DNA from: Ceratodon purpureus
Lineage: Eukaryota > Streptophyta > Bryopsida > Pseudoditrichales > Ditrichaceae
Length of the DNA: 64,000 nt
Reading direction: 5' to 3'
Assembly: GCA_014871385.1 (NCBI GenBank)
Contig: CM026426.1
Span: 62,163,599-62,227,598, forward strand
Shown: one piece after another, positions 1-13,582 of the stretch
How positions within the stretch are numbered: the stretch's first letter is position 1
How the letters are laid out: every line of letters starts with the position of its first letter
Notes under the pieces: generated by a model
Told to the model about the DNA's origin: nothing
Databases searched by the model: none
What the model saw: the letters and a program-made list of their open reading frames with translations, nothing else
Made by a program: the position numbers and the translations under genes

Positions 1-3000
1 AGGATCAACCTCGCAGACTTAAAATGCAGCCCTCGGTCCCAAACCCTACCAAAACAGGGCAAGAGCTTGACACCCATAAAATAACAAAGCATAAAAATGA
101 ACTCAACCACGTAGCCATGACTAAGTAGTTTGCTGCAAAGAGGATTCAACCTCGCAGACTTAAAATGCCGCCCTCGGTCCCGAACCCTACCAATACAGTG
201 CAAGAGCTAAACACCCATTAAAATAAAAAAGCATGAAACTGACCTTAAGTGCATATCACAACGTTAGTACTTTGGTGCAAAGAGGATCAACCTCGCAGAC
301 TTTTAAATGCAGCCCTCGGTCCCGAACCCTACCAAAACAAGGCAAGAGCTTGACACCCATAAATAAAAAGCATGAAAATGAACTCAATCACATAGCCATG
401 ACTGAGTACCTTGGTGCAAAGAGGATCAAGCTGGCAGACTTAAAATGCAACCCTCGGTCCCGAACCCTACCAAAACACGGCAAGAGCTTGACACCCATTA
501 AATAAAAAAACATGAAAATGAACTCAACACGTAGCCATGACTAAGTAGTTGCTGCAAAGACGATCAACCTCGCAGACTTAAATGCAGTTGGTTCCGAACC
601 CTACCAAAACACGGCAAGAGCTTGACACCCCTAAAATAAAAAAGCATGAAACTAACCTTAAGTGCATATCAAACAGAGTACTTTGGTGCAAAGAGGATCA
701 ACCTCGCAGACTTAAAATGCAACCCTTGGTCCCGAACCCTACCAAAACAGGGCAAGAGCTTGACACCCATAAAATAAAAAAGCATAAAACTGACCTTAAG
801 TGCATATCACAACGTGAGTACTTTGGTGCAAAGAGGATCAACCTCGCAGACTTAAATGCAGCCCTCGGTCCCGAACCCTACCATAACAGGGCAGAGCTTG
901 ACACCCATAAAATAAAAAAGCATGAAAATGAACTCAATCACATAGCCATGACAGAGTACTTTGGTGCAAAGAGGATCAACCAGGCAGACTTAAAATGCAG
1001 CCCTCGGTCCCAAACCCTACCAAAACACGGCAAGAGCTTGACAGCCATAAAATAAAAAAGCATGAAAATGAACTCAACCACGTAGCCATGACTAAGTAGT
1101 TTGCTGCAAAGAGGATCAACCTCGCAGACTTAAAATGCAACCCTCGGTCCCGAACCCTACCAAAACAGGGCAAGAGCTTGACACCCATTAAATAAAAAAG
1201 CATGAAAATGAACTCAACCCACGTAGCCATGACTAAGTAGTTTGCTGCAAAGAGGATCAACCTCGCAGACTTAAAATGCAGCCCTTGGTCCCGAACCCTA
1301 CCAATACAGTGCAAGAGCTTGACACCCATAAAATAAAAAAGCATGAAACTGACCTTAAGTGCATATCACAACGTGAGTACTTGGTGCAAAGAGGATCAAC
1401 CGGGCAGACTTAAATGCAGCCCTCGGTCCCGAACCCTACCAAAACAGGGCAAGAGCTTGACACCCATAAAATAAAAACGCATGAAATGAACTCAACCACG
1501 TAGCCATGACTAAGTAGTTTGCTGCAAAGAGGATCAACCAGGCAGACTTAAAATGCAGCCCTTAGTCCCGAACCCTATCAAAACACGGCAAGAGCTTGAA
1601 CACCCATAAAATAAAAAAGCATGAAACTGACCTTAAGTGCATATCACAACGTTAGTACTTTGGTGCAAAGAGGATCAACCTCGCAGACTTTAAATGCAGC
1701 CCTCGGTCCCGAACCCTACCAAACAAGGCAAGAGCTTGACACCCATAAAATAAAAAAGCATGAAAATGAACTCAATCACATAGCCATGACTGAGTACCTT
1801 GGTGCAAAGAGGATCAAGCTGGCAGACTTAAAATGCAACCCTCGGTCCCGAACCCTACCAAAACACGGCAAGAGCTTGACACCCATTAAATAAAAAAACA
1901 TGAAAATGAACTCAACCACGTAGCCATGACTAAGTAGTTTGCTGCAAAGAGGATCAACCTCGCAGACTTAAAATGCAGTTGGTTCCGAACCCTACCAAAA
2001 CACGGCAAGAGCTTGACACCCCTAAAATAAAAAAGCATGAAACTAACCTTAAGTGCATATCAAACCAGAGTACTTTGGTGCAAAGAGGATCAACCTCGCA
2101 GACTTAAAATGCAACCCTTGGTCCCGAACCCTACCAAAACAGGGCAAGAGCTTGACACCCATAAAATAAAAAAGCATAAAACTGACCTTAAGTGCATATC
2201 ACAACGTGAGTACTTTGGTGCAAAGAGGATCAACCTCGCAGACTTAAAATGCAGCCCTCGGTCCCGAACCCTACCATAACAGGGCAAGAGCTTGACACCC
2301 ATAAAATAAAAAAGCATGAAAATGAACTCAATCACATAGCCATGACAGAGTACTTTGGTGCAAAGAGGATCAACCAGGCAGACTTAAAATGCAGCCCTCG
2401 GTCCCAAACCCTACCAAAACACGGCAAGAGCTTGACAGCCATAAAATAAAAAAGCATGAAAATGAACTCAACCACGTAGCCATGACTAAGTAGTTTGCTG
2501 CAAAGAGGATCAACCTCGCAGACTTAAAATGCAACCCTCGGTCCCGAACCCTACCAAAACAGGGCAAGAGCTTGACACCCATTAAATAAAAAAGCATGAA
2601 AATGAACTCAACCACGTAGCCATGACTAAGTAGTTTGCTGCAAAGAGGATCAACCTCGCAGACTTAAAATGCAGCCCTTGGTCCCGAACCCTACCAATAC
2701 AGTGCAAGAGCTTGACACCCATAAAATAAAAAAGCATGAAACTGACCTTAAGTGCATATCACAACGTGAGTACTTTGGTGCAAAGAGGATCAACCGGGCA
2801 GACTTAAAATGCAGCCCTCGGTCCCGAACCCTACCAAAACAGGGCAAGAGCTTGACACCCATAAAATAAAAACGCATGAAAATGAACTCAACCACGTAGC
2901 CATGACTAAGTAGTTTGCTGCAAAGAGGATCAACCAGGCAGACTTAAAATGCAGCCCTTAGTCCCGAACCCTATCAAAACACGGCAAGAGCTTGACACCC

Positions 3001-4130
3001 ATAAAATAAAAAAGCATGAAACTGACCTTAAGTGCATATCACAACGTTAGTACTTTGGTGCAAAGAGGATCAACCTCGCAGACTTTAAATGCAGCCCTCG
3101 GTCCCGAACCCTACCAAAACAAGGCAAGAGCTTGACACCCATAAAATAAAAAAGCATGAAAATGAACTCAATCACATAGCCATGACTGAGTACCTTGGTG
3201 CAAAGAGGATCAAGCTGGCAGACTTAAAATGCAACCCTCGGTCCCGAACCCTACCAAAACACGGCAAGAGCTTGACACCCATTAAATAAAAAAACATGAA
3301 AATGAACTCAACCACGTAGCCATGACTAAGTAGTTTGCTGCAAAGAGGATCAACCTCGCAGACTTAAAATGCAGTTGGTTCCGAACCCTACCAAAACACG
3401 GCAAGAGCTTGACACCCCTAAAATAAAAAAGCATGAAACTAACCTTAAGTGCATATCAAACCAGAGTACTTTGGTGCAAAGAGGATCAACCTCGCAGACT
3501 TAAAATGCAACCCTTGGTCCCGAACCCTACCAAAACAGGGCAAGAGCTTGACACCCATAAAATAAAAAAGCATAAAACTGACCTTAAGTGCATATCACAA
3601 CGTGAGTACTTTGGTGCAAAGAGGATCAACCTCGCAGACTTAAAATGCAGCCCTCGGTCCCGAACCCTACCATAACAGGGCAAGAGCTTGACACCCATAA
3701 AATAAAAAAGCATGAAAATGAACTCAATCACATAGCCATGATAGAGTACTTTGGTGCAAAGAGGATCAACCAGGCAGACTTATAATGCAGCCCTCGGTCC
3801 CAAACCCTACCAAAACACGGCAAGAGCTTGACAGCCATAAAATAAAAAAGCATGAAAATGAACTCAACCACGTAGCCATGACTAAGTAGTTTGCTGCAAA
3901 GAGGATCAACCTCGCAGACTTAAAATGCAACCCTCGGTCCCGAACCCTACCAAAACAGGGCAAGAGCTTGACACCCATTAAATAAAAAAGCATGAAAATG
4001 AACTCAACCACGTAGCCATGACTAAGTAGTTTGCTGCAAAGAGGATCAACCTCGCAGACTTAAAATGCAGCCCTTGGTCCCGAACCCTACCAATACAGTG
4101 CAAGAGCTTCACACCCATAAAATAAAAAAG
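1..4130. repeat. About 1.4-kb higher-order block, three copies
   Basis: Within the satellite, a ten-monomer block of about 1.4 kb is repeated three times. Diagnostic variants recur at this spacing: an A monomer with acgttagtac near 258, 1648 and 3048, and a shortened core gcagttggttccg near 584, 1974 and 3368. The second and third copies (about 1400-4130) keep near-perfect 140-bp spacing. The first copy carries many single-base gains and losses. The block stops matching near 4130, where an expected A monomer is replaced by a B monomer. Confidence 0.85.
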
Positions 4131-7100
4131 CATGAAAATGAACTCAATCACATAGCCATGACTGAGTACTTTGGTGCAAAGAGGATCAACCGGGCAGACT
4201 TAAAATGCAGCCCTCGGTCCCGAACCCTACCAAAACAGGGCAAGAGCTTGACACCCATAAAATAAAAACGCATGAAAATGAACTCAACCACGTAGCCATG
4301 ACTAAGTAGTTTGCTGCAAAGAGGATCAACCAAGCAGACTTAAAATGCAGCCCTTAGTCCCGAACCCTATCAAAACACGGCAAGAGCTTGACACCCATAA
4401 AATAAAAAAGCATGAAACTGACCTTAAGTGCATATCACAACGTGAGTACTTTGGTGCAAATAGGATCAACCTCGCAGACTTAAAATGCAGCCCTCGGTCC
4501 CGAACCCTACCAAAACAGGGCAAGAGCTTGACACCCATAAAATAAAAAAGCATGAAAATGAACTCAATCACATAGCCATGACTGAGTACTTTGGTGCAAC
4601 GAGGATCAACCTGGCAGACTTAAAATGCAACCCTCAGTCCCGAACCCTACCAAAACAGGGCAAGAGCTTGACACCCATAAAATTAAAAAGCATGAAAATG
4701 AACTCAATCACATAGCCATGACAGAGTACTTTGGTGCAAAGAGGATCAACCTGGCAGACTTAAAATGCAGCCCTCGGTCCGGAACCCTACCAATACAGTG
4801 CAAGAGCTTGACACCCATAAAATAAAAAAGCATGAAAATGAACTCAACCACGTAGCCATGACTAAGTAGTTTGCTGCAAAGAGGATCAACCAGGCAGACT
4901 TAAAATGCAACCCTCGGTCCCGAACCCTACCAAAACAGGGCAAGAGCTTGACACCCATTAAATAAAAAAGCATGAAAATGAACTCAACCACCTAGCCATG
5001 ACTAAGTAGTTTGCTGCAAAGAGGATCAACCTCGGAGACTTAAAATGCAGCCCTTGGTCGCGAACCCTACCAAAACAAGGCAAGAGCTTGACACCCATAA
5101 AATAAAAAAGCATGAAACTGACCTTAAGTGCATATCACAACGTGAGTACTTTGGTGCAAAGAGGATCAACCTCGCAGACTTAAAATGCAGCCCTCGGTCC
5201 CGAACCCTACCAATAGAGTGCAACAGCTTAACACCCATAAAATAAAAACGCATGAAAATGAACTCAACCACGTAGCCATGGCTAAGTAGTTTGCTGCAAA
5301 GAGGATCAACCAGGCAGACTTAAAATGCAGCCCTTGGTCCCGAACCCTACCAAAACACGGCAAGAGCTTGACACCCATAAAATAAAAAAGCATAAAACTG
5401 ACCTTAAGTGCATATCACAACGTGAGTACTTTGGTGCAAAGAGGATCAACCTCGCAGACTTAAAATGCAGCCCTCGGTCCCGAACCCTACCATAACAGGG
5501 CAAGAGCTTGACACCCATAAAATAAAAAAGCATGAAAATGAACTCAATCACATAGCCATGACAGAGTACTTTGGTGCAAAGAGGATCAACCAGGCAGACT
5601 TAAAATGCAGCCCTCGGTCCCAAACCCTACCAAAACACGGCAAGAGCTTGACAGCCATAAAATAAAAAAGCATGAAAATGAACTCAACCACGTAGCCATG
5701 ACTAAGTAGTTTGCTGCAAAGAGGATCAACCAGGCAGACTTAAAATGCAGCCCTTGGTCCCGAACCCTACCAATACAGTGCAACAGCTTGACACTCATAA
5801 AATAAAAACGCATGAAAATGAACTCAACCACGTAGCCATGACTAAGTAGTTTGCTGCAAAGAGGATCAACCTGGCAGACTTAAAATGCAGCCCTTAGTCC
5901 CGAACCCTACCAAAACACGGCAAGAGCTTGACACCCATAAAATAAAAAAGCATGAAACTGACCTTAAGTGCATATCACAACGTGAGTACTTTGGTGCAAA
6001 TAAGATCAACCTCGCAGACTTAAAATGCAGCCCTCGGTCCCGAACCCTACCAAAACAGGGCAAGAGCTTGACACCCATAAAATAAAAAAGCATGAAAATG
6101 AACTCAATCACATAGCCATGACTGAGTACTTTGGTGCAAAGAGGATCAACCTGGCAGACTTAAAATGCAACCCTCGGTCCCAAACCCTACCAAAACACGG
6201 CAAGAGCTTGACACCCATAAAATAAAAAAGCATGAAAATGAACTCAACCACGTAGCCATGACTAAGTAGTTTGCTGCAAAGAGGATCAACCAGGCAGACT
6301 TAAAATGCAACCCTCGGTCCCGAACCCTACCAAAACAGGGCAAGAGCTTGACAGCCATAAAATAAAAAAGCATGAAAATGAACTCAACCACGTAGCCATG
6401 ACTAAGTAGTTTGCTGCAAAGAGGATCAACCTCGCAGACTTAAAATGCAGCCCCTGGTCCCGAACCCAGCAAAACAAGGCAAGAGCTTGACACCCATAAA
6501 ATAAAAAAGCATGAAACTGACCTTAAGTGCATATCACAACGTGAGTACTTTGGTGCAAAGAGGATCAACCTCGCAGACTTAAAATGCAGCCCTCGGTCCC
6601 GAACCCTACCAATAGAGTGAAACAGCTTAACACCCATAAAATAAAAACGCATGAAAATGAACTCAACCACGTAGCCATGGCTAAGTAGTTTGCTGCAAAG
6701 AGGATCAACCAGGCAGACTTAAAATGCAGCCCTTGGTCCCGAACCCTACCAAAACACGGCAAGAGCTTGACACCCATAAAATAAAAAAGCATAAAACTGA
6801 CCTTAAGTGCATATCACAACGTGAGTACTTTGGTGCAAAGAGGATCAACCTCGCAGACTTAAAATGCAGCCCTCGGTCCCGAACCCTACCAAAACAGGGC
6901 AAGAGCTTGACACCCATAAAATAAAAAAGCATGAAAATGAACTCAATCACATAGCCATGACTGAGTACTTTGGTGCAAAGAGGATCAACCTGGCAGACTT
7001 AAAATGCAACCCTCGGTCCCAAACCCTACCAAAACACGGCAAGAGCTTGACACCCATAAAATAAAAAAGCATGAAAATGAACTCAACCACGTAACCATGA

Positions 7101-9152
7101 CTAAGTAGTTTGCTGCAAAGAGGATCAACCAGGCAGACTTAAAATGCAACCCTCGGTCCCGAACCCTACCAATACAGTGCAAGAGCTTGACACCCATTAA
7201 ATAAAAAAGCATGAAAATGAACTCAACCACCTAGCCATGACTAAGTAGTTTGCTGCAAAGAGGATCAACCTCGCAGACTTAAAATGCAGCCGTTGGTCCC
7301 GAACCCTACCAAAACAAGGCAAGAGCTTGACACCCATAAAATAAAAAAGCATGAAACTGACCTTAAGTGCATATCACAACGTGAGTACTTTGGTGCAAAG
7401 AGGATCAACCTCGCAGACTTAAAATGCAGCCCTCGGTCCCGAACCCTACCAATAGAGTGCAACAGCTTAACACCCATAAAATAAAAACGCATGAAAATGA
7501 ACTCAACCACGTAGCCATGGCTAAGTAGTTTGCTGCAAAGAGGATCAACCAGGCAGACTTAAAATGCAGCCCTCGGTCCCGAACCCTACCAAAACACGGC
7601 AAGAGCTTGACACCCATAAAATAAAAAAGCATAAAACTGACCTTAAGTGCATATCACAACGTGAGTACTTTGGTGCAAAGAGGATCAACCTCGCAGACTT
7701 AAAATGCAGCCCTCGTCCCGAACCCTACCAAAACACGGCAAGAGCTTGACACCCATAAAATAAAAAAGCATGAAAATGAACTCAATCACATAGCCATGAC
7801 TGAGTACTTTGGTGCAAAGAGGATCAACCTCGCAGACTTAAAATGCAGCCCTCGGTCCCAAACCCTACCAAAACACGGCAAGAGCTTGACACCCATAAAA
7901 TAAAAAAGCATGAAAATGAACTCAACCACGTAGCCATGACTAAGTAGTTTGCTGCAAAGAGGATCAACCTGGCAGACTTAAAATGCAGCCCTTGGTCCCG
8001 AACCCTACCAAAACACGGCAAGAGCTTGACACCCATAAAATAAAAAAGCATGAAACTGACCTTAAGTGCATATCACAACGTGAGTACTTTGGAGCAAAGA
8101 GGATCAACCAGGCAGACTTAAAATGCAACCCTCGGTCCCGAACCCTACCAATACAGTGCAAGAGCTTGACACCCATTAAATAAAAAAGCATGAAAATGAA
8201 CTCAACCACCTAGCCATGACTAAGTAGTTTGCTGCAAAGAGGATCAACCTCGCAGACTTAAAATGCAGCCCTTGGTCCCGAACCCTACCAAAACAAGGCA
8301 AGAGCTTGACACCCATAAAATAAAAAAGCATGAAACTGACCTTAAGTGCATATCACAACGTGAGTACTTTGGTGCAAAGAGGATCAACCTCGCAGACTTA
8401 AAATGCAGCCCTCGGTCCCGAACCCTACCAATAGAGTGCAACAGCTTAACACCCATAAAATAAAAACGCATGAAAATGAACTCAACCACGTAGCCATGGC
8501 TAAGTAGTTTGCTGCAAAGAGGATCAACCAGGCAGACTTAAAATGCAGCCCTTGGTCCCGAACCCTACCAAAACACGGCAAGAGCTTGACACCCATAAAA
8601 TAAAAAAGCATAAAACTGACCTTAAGTGCATATCACAACGTGAGTACTTTGGTGCAAAGAGGATCAACCTCGCAGACTTAAAATGCAGCCCTCGGTCCCG
8701 AACCCTACCAAAACAGGGCAAGAGCTTGACACCCATAAAATAAAAAAGCATGAAAATGAACTCAATCACATAGCCATGACTGAGTACTTTGGTGCAAAGA
8801 GGATCAACCTCGCAGACTTAAAATGCAGCCCTCGGTCCCAAACCCTACCAAAACACGGCAAGAGCTTGACACCCATAAAATAAAAAAGCATGAAAATGAA
8901 CTCAACCACGTAGCCATGACTAAGTAGTTTGCTGCAAAGAGGATCAACCTGGCAGACTTAAAATGCAGCCCTTGGTCCCGAACCCTACCAAAACACGGCA
9001 AGAGCTTGACACCCATAAAATAAAAAAGCATGAAACTGACCTTAAGTGCATATCACAACGTGAGTACTTTGGAGCAAAGAGGATCAACCTCGCAGACTTA
9101 AAATGCAGCCCTCGGACCCGAACCCTACCAATACAGTGCAAGAGCTTGACAC

Positions 9153-10847
9153 CCATAAAATAAAAAAGCATGAAAATGAACTCAACCACGTAGCCATGGC
9201 TAAGTAGTTTGCTGCAAAGAGGATCAACCAGGCAGACTTAAAATGCAGCCCTTGGTCCCGAACCCTACCAAAACACGGCAAGAGCTTGACACCCATAAAA
9301 TAAAAAAGCATGAAACTGACCTTAAGTGCATATCACAACGTGAGTACTTTGGTGCAAATAGGATCAACCTCGCAGACTTAAAATGCAGCCCTCGGTCCCG
9401 AACCCTACCAAAACAGGGCAAGAGCTTGACACCCATAAAATAAAAAAGCATGAAAATGAACTCAATCACATAGCCATGACTGAGTACTTTGGTGCAAAGA
9501 CGATCAACCTGGCAGACTTAAAATGCAACCCTCGGTCCCAAACCCTACCAAAAGAGGGCAAGAGCTTGACACCCATAAAATAAAAACGCATGAAAATGAA
9601 CTCAACCACGTAGCCATGACTAAGTAGTTTGCTGCAAAGAGGATCAACCTGGCAGACTTAAAATGCAGCCCTTAGTCCCGAACCCTACCAAAACACGGCA
9701 AGAGCTTGACACCCATAAAATAAAAAAGCATGAAACTGACCTTAAGTGCATATCACAACGTGAGTACTTTGGTGCAAATAAGATCAACCTCGCAGACTTA
9801 AAATGCAGCCCTCGGTCCCGAACCCTACCAAAACAGGGCAAGAGCTTGACACCCATAAAATAAAAAAGCATGAAAATGAACTCAATCACATAGCCATGAC
9901 TGAGTACTTTGGTGCAAAGAGGATCAACCTGGCAGACTTAAAATGCAACCCTCGGTCCCAAACCCTACCAAAACAGGGCAAGAACTTGACACCCATAAAA
10001 TAAAAAAGCATGAAAATGAACTCAACCACGTAGCCATGGCTAAGTAGTTTGCTGCAAAGAGGATCAACCAGGCAGACTTAAAATGCAGCCCTTGGTCCCG
10101 AACCCTACCAAAACACGGCAAGAGCTTGACACCCATAAAATAAAAAAGCATGAAACTGACCTTAAGTGCATATCACAACGTGAGTACTTTGGTGCAAATA
10201 GGATCAACCTCGCAGACTTAAAATGCAGCCCTCGGTCCCGAACCCTACCAAAACAGGGCAAGAGCTTGACACCCATAAAATAAAAAAGCATGAAAATGAA
10301 CTCAATCACATAGCCATGACTGAGTACTTTGGTGCAAAGACGATCAACCTGGCAGACTTAAAATGCAACCCTCGGTCCCAAACCCTACCAAAAGAGGGCA
10401 AGAGCTTGACACCCATAAAATAAAAACGCATGAAAATGAACTCAACCACGTAGCCATGACTAAGTAGTTTGCTGCAAAGAGGATCAACCTGGCAGACTTA
10501 AAATGCAGCCCTTAGTCCCGAACCCTACCAAAACACGGCAAGAGCTTGACACCCATAAAATAAAAAAGCATGAAACTGACCTTAAGTGCATATCACAACG
10601 TGAGTACTTTGGTGCAAATAAGATCAACCTCGCAGACTTAAAATGCAGCCCTCGGTCCCGAACCCTACCAAAACAGGGCAAGAGCTTGACACCCATAAAA
10701 TAAAAAAGCATGAAAATGAACTCAATCACATAGCCATGACTGAGTACTTTGGTGCAAAGAGGATCAACCTGGCAGACTTAAAATGCAACCCTCGGTCCCA
10801 AACCCTACCAAAACAGGGCAAGAACTTGACACCCATAAAATAAAAAC
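9153..10847. repeat. 840-bp (six-monomer) direct duplication in the satellite
   Basis: Two consecutive blocks at an 840-bp offset share the same private variants: a cgatcaacct start near 9500 and 10340, agagggca near 9553 and 10393, and agatcaacct near 9781 and 10621. The match stops on the left where 9121-9150 differs from 9961-9990, and on the right after about 10847. This is two A-B-C trimers copied as one unit, as expected from recent unequal exchange. Confidence 0.85.
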
Positions 10848-13582
10848 GCATGAAAATGAACTCAACCACCTAGCCATGACTAAGTAGTTTGCTGCAAAGA
10901 GGATCAACCTGGCAGACTTAAAATGCAGCCCTTAGTCCCGAACCCTACCAAAACACGGCAAGAGATTGACACCCATAAAATAAAAAAGCATGAAACTCAC
11001 CTTAAGTGCATATCACAACGTGAGTACTTTGGTGCAAAGAGGATCAACCTCGCAGACTTAAAATGCAGCCCTCGGTCCCGAACCCTACCAAAACAGGGCA
11101 AGAGCTTGACACCCATAAAATAAAAAAGCATGAAAATGAACTCAATCACATAGCCATGGCTAAGTAGTTTGCTGCAAAGAGGATCAACCAGGCAGACTTA
11201 AAATGCAGCCCTTGGTCTCGAACCCTACCAAAACACGGCAAGAGCTTGACACCCATAAAATAAAAAAGCATGAAACTGACCTTAAGTGCATATCACAACG
11301 TGAGTACTTTGGTGCAAAGAGGATCAACCTCGCAGACTTAAAATGCAGCCCTCGGTCCCGAACCCTACCAAAACAGGGCAAGAGCTTGACACCCATAAAA
11401 TGAAAAAGCATGAAAATGAACTCAATCACATAGCCATGACTGAGTACTTTGGTGCAAAGAGGATCAACCTCGCAGACTTAAAATCCAGCCCTCGGTCCCA
11501 AACCCTACCAAAACAGGGCAAGAGCTTGACACCCATAAAATAAAAAAGCATGAAAATGAACTCAACCACGTAGCCATGACTAAGTAGTTTGCTGCAAAGA
11601 GGATCAACCTGGCAGACTTAAAATGCAGCCCTTGGTCCCGAACCCTACCAAAACACGGCAAGAGCTTGACACCCATAAAATAAAAAAGCATGAAACTGAC
11701 CTTAAGTGCATATCACAACGTGAGTACTTTGGTGCAAAGAGGATCAACCTCGCAGACTTAAAATGCAGCCCTCGGTCCCGAACCCTACCAATACAGTGCA
11801 AGAGCTTGACACCCATAAAATAAAAAAGCATGAAAATGAACTCAACCACGTAGCCATGGCTAAGTAGTTTGCTGCAAAGAGGGTCAACCAGGCAGACTTA
11901 AAATGCAGCCCTTGGTCCCGAACCCTACCAACACACGGCAAGAGCTTGACACCCATAAAATAAAAAAGCATGAAACTGACCTTAAGTGCATATCACAACG
12001 TAAGTACTTTGGTGCAAAGAGGATCAACCTCGCAGACTTAAAATGCAGCCCTCGGTCCCGAACCCTACCAAAACAGGGCAAGAGCTTGACACCCATAAAA
12101 TAAAAAAGCATGAAAATGAACTCAATCACATAGCCATGACTGAGTACTTTGGTGCAAAGAGGATCAACCTCGCAGACTTAAAATGCAGCCCTCGGTCCCG
12201 AACCCTACCAAAACAGGGCAAGAGCTTGACACCCATAAAATAAAAAAGCATGAAAATGAACTCAACCACGTAGCCATGACTGAGTACTTTGGTGCAAAGA
12301 GGATCAACCTGGCAGACTTAAAATGCAACCCTCGGTCCCAAACCCTACCAAAACAGGGCAAGAGCTTGACACCCATTAAATAAAAAAGCATGAAAATGAA
12401 CTCAACCACGTAGCCATGACTAAGTAGTTTGCTGCAAAGAGGATCAACCTCGCAGACTTAAAATGCACCCCTTGGTCCCGAACCCTACCAAAACAAGGCA
12501 AGAGCTTGACACCCATAAAATAAAAAAGCATGAAAGTGACCTTAAGTGCATATCACAACGTGAGTACTCTGGTGCAAAGAGGATCAACCTCGTAGACTTA
12601 AAATGCAGCCCTCGCTCTCGAACCCTACCAATAGAGTGCAACAGCTTGACACCCATAAAATAAAAACGCATGAAAATGAACTCAACCACGTAGCCATGGC
12701 TAAATAGTTTGGTGCAAAGAGGATCAACTTGGCAGACTTAAAATGCAGCCCTTGGTCCCAAACCCTACCAAAACACGGCAAGAGCTTGACACCCATAAAA
12801 TAAAAAAGCATGAAAATGAACTCAACCACGTAGCCATGACTAAGTAGTTTGCTGCAAAGAGGATCAACCTGGCAGACTTAAAATGCAACCCTCAGTCCCG
12901 AACCCTACCAAAACACGGCAAGAGCTTGACACCCATAAAATAAAAAAGCATGAAAATGAACTCAACCACGTAGCCATGACTAAGTAGTTTGCTGCAAAGA
13001 GGATCAACCAGGCAGACTTAAAATGCAACCCTCGGTCCCGAACCCTACCAAAACAGGGCAAGAGCTTGACACCCATTAAATAAAAAAACATGAAAATGAA
13101 CTCAACCACCTAGCCATGACTAAGTACTTTGGTGCAAAGAGGATCAACCTCGCAGACTTAAAATGCAGCCCTTGGTCCCGAACCCTACCAAAACAAGGCA
13201 AGAGCTTGACACCCATAAAATAAAAAAGCATGAAACTGACCTTAAGTGCATATCACAACGTGAGTACTTTGGTGCAAAGAGGATCAACCTCGCAGACTTA
13301 AAATGCAGCCCTCGGTCCCGAACCCTACCAATACAGTGCATCAGCTTAACACCCATAAAATAAAAACGCATGAAAATGAACTCAACCACGTAGCCATGGC
13401 TAAGTAGTTTGCTGCAAAGAGGATCAACCTCGCAGACTTAAAATGCAGCCCTTGGTCCCGAACCCTACCAAAACACGGCAAGAGCTTGACACCCATAAAA
13501 TAAAAAAGCATGAAACTGACCTTAAGTGCATATCACAACGTGAGTACTTTGGTGCAAAGAGGATCAACCTCGCAGACTTAAA

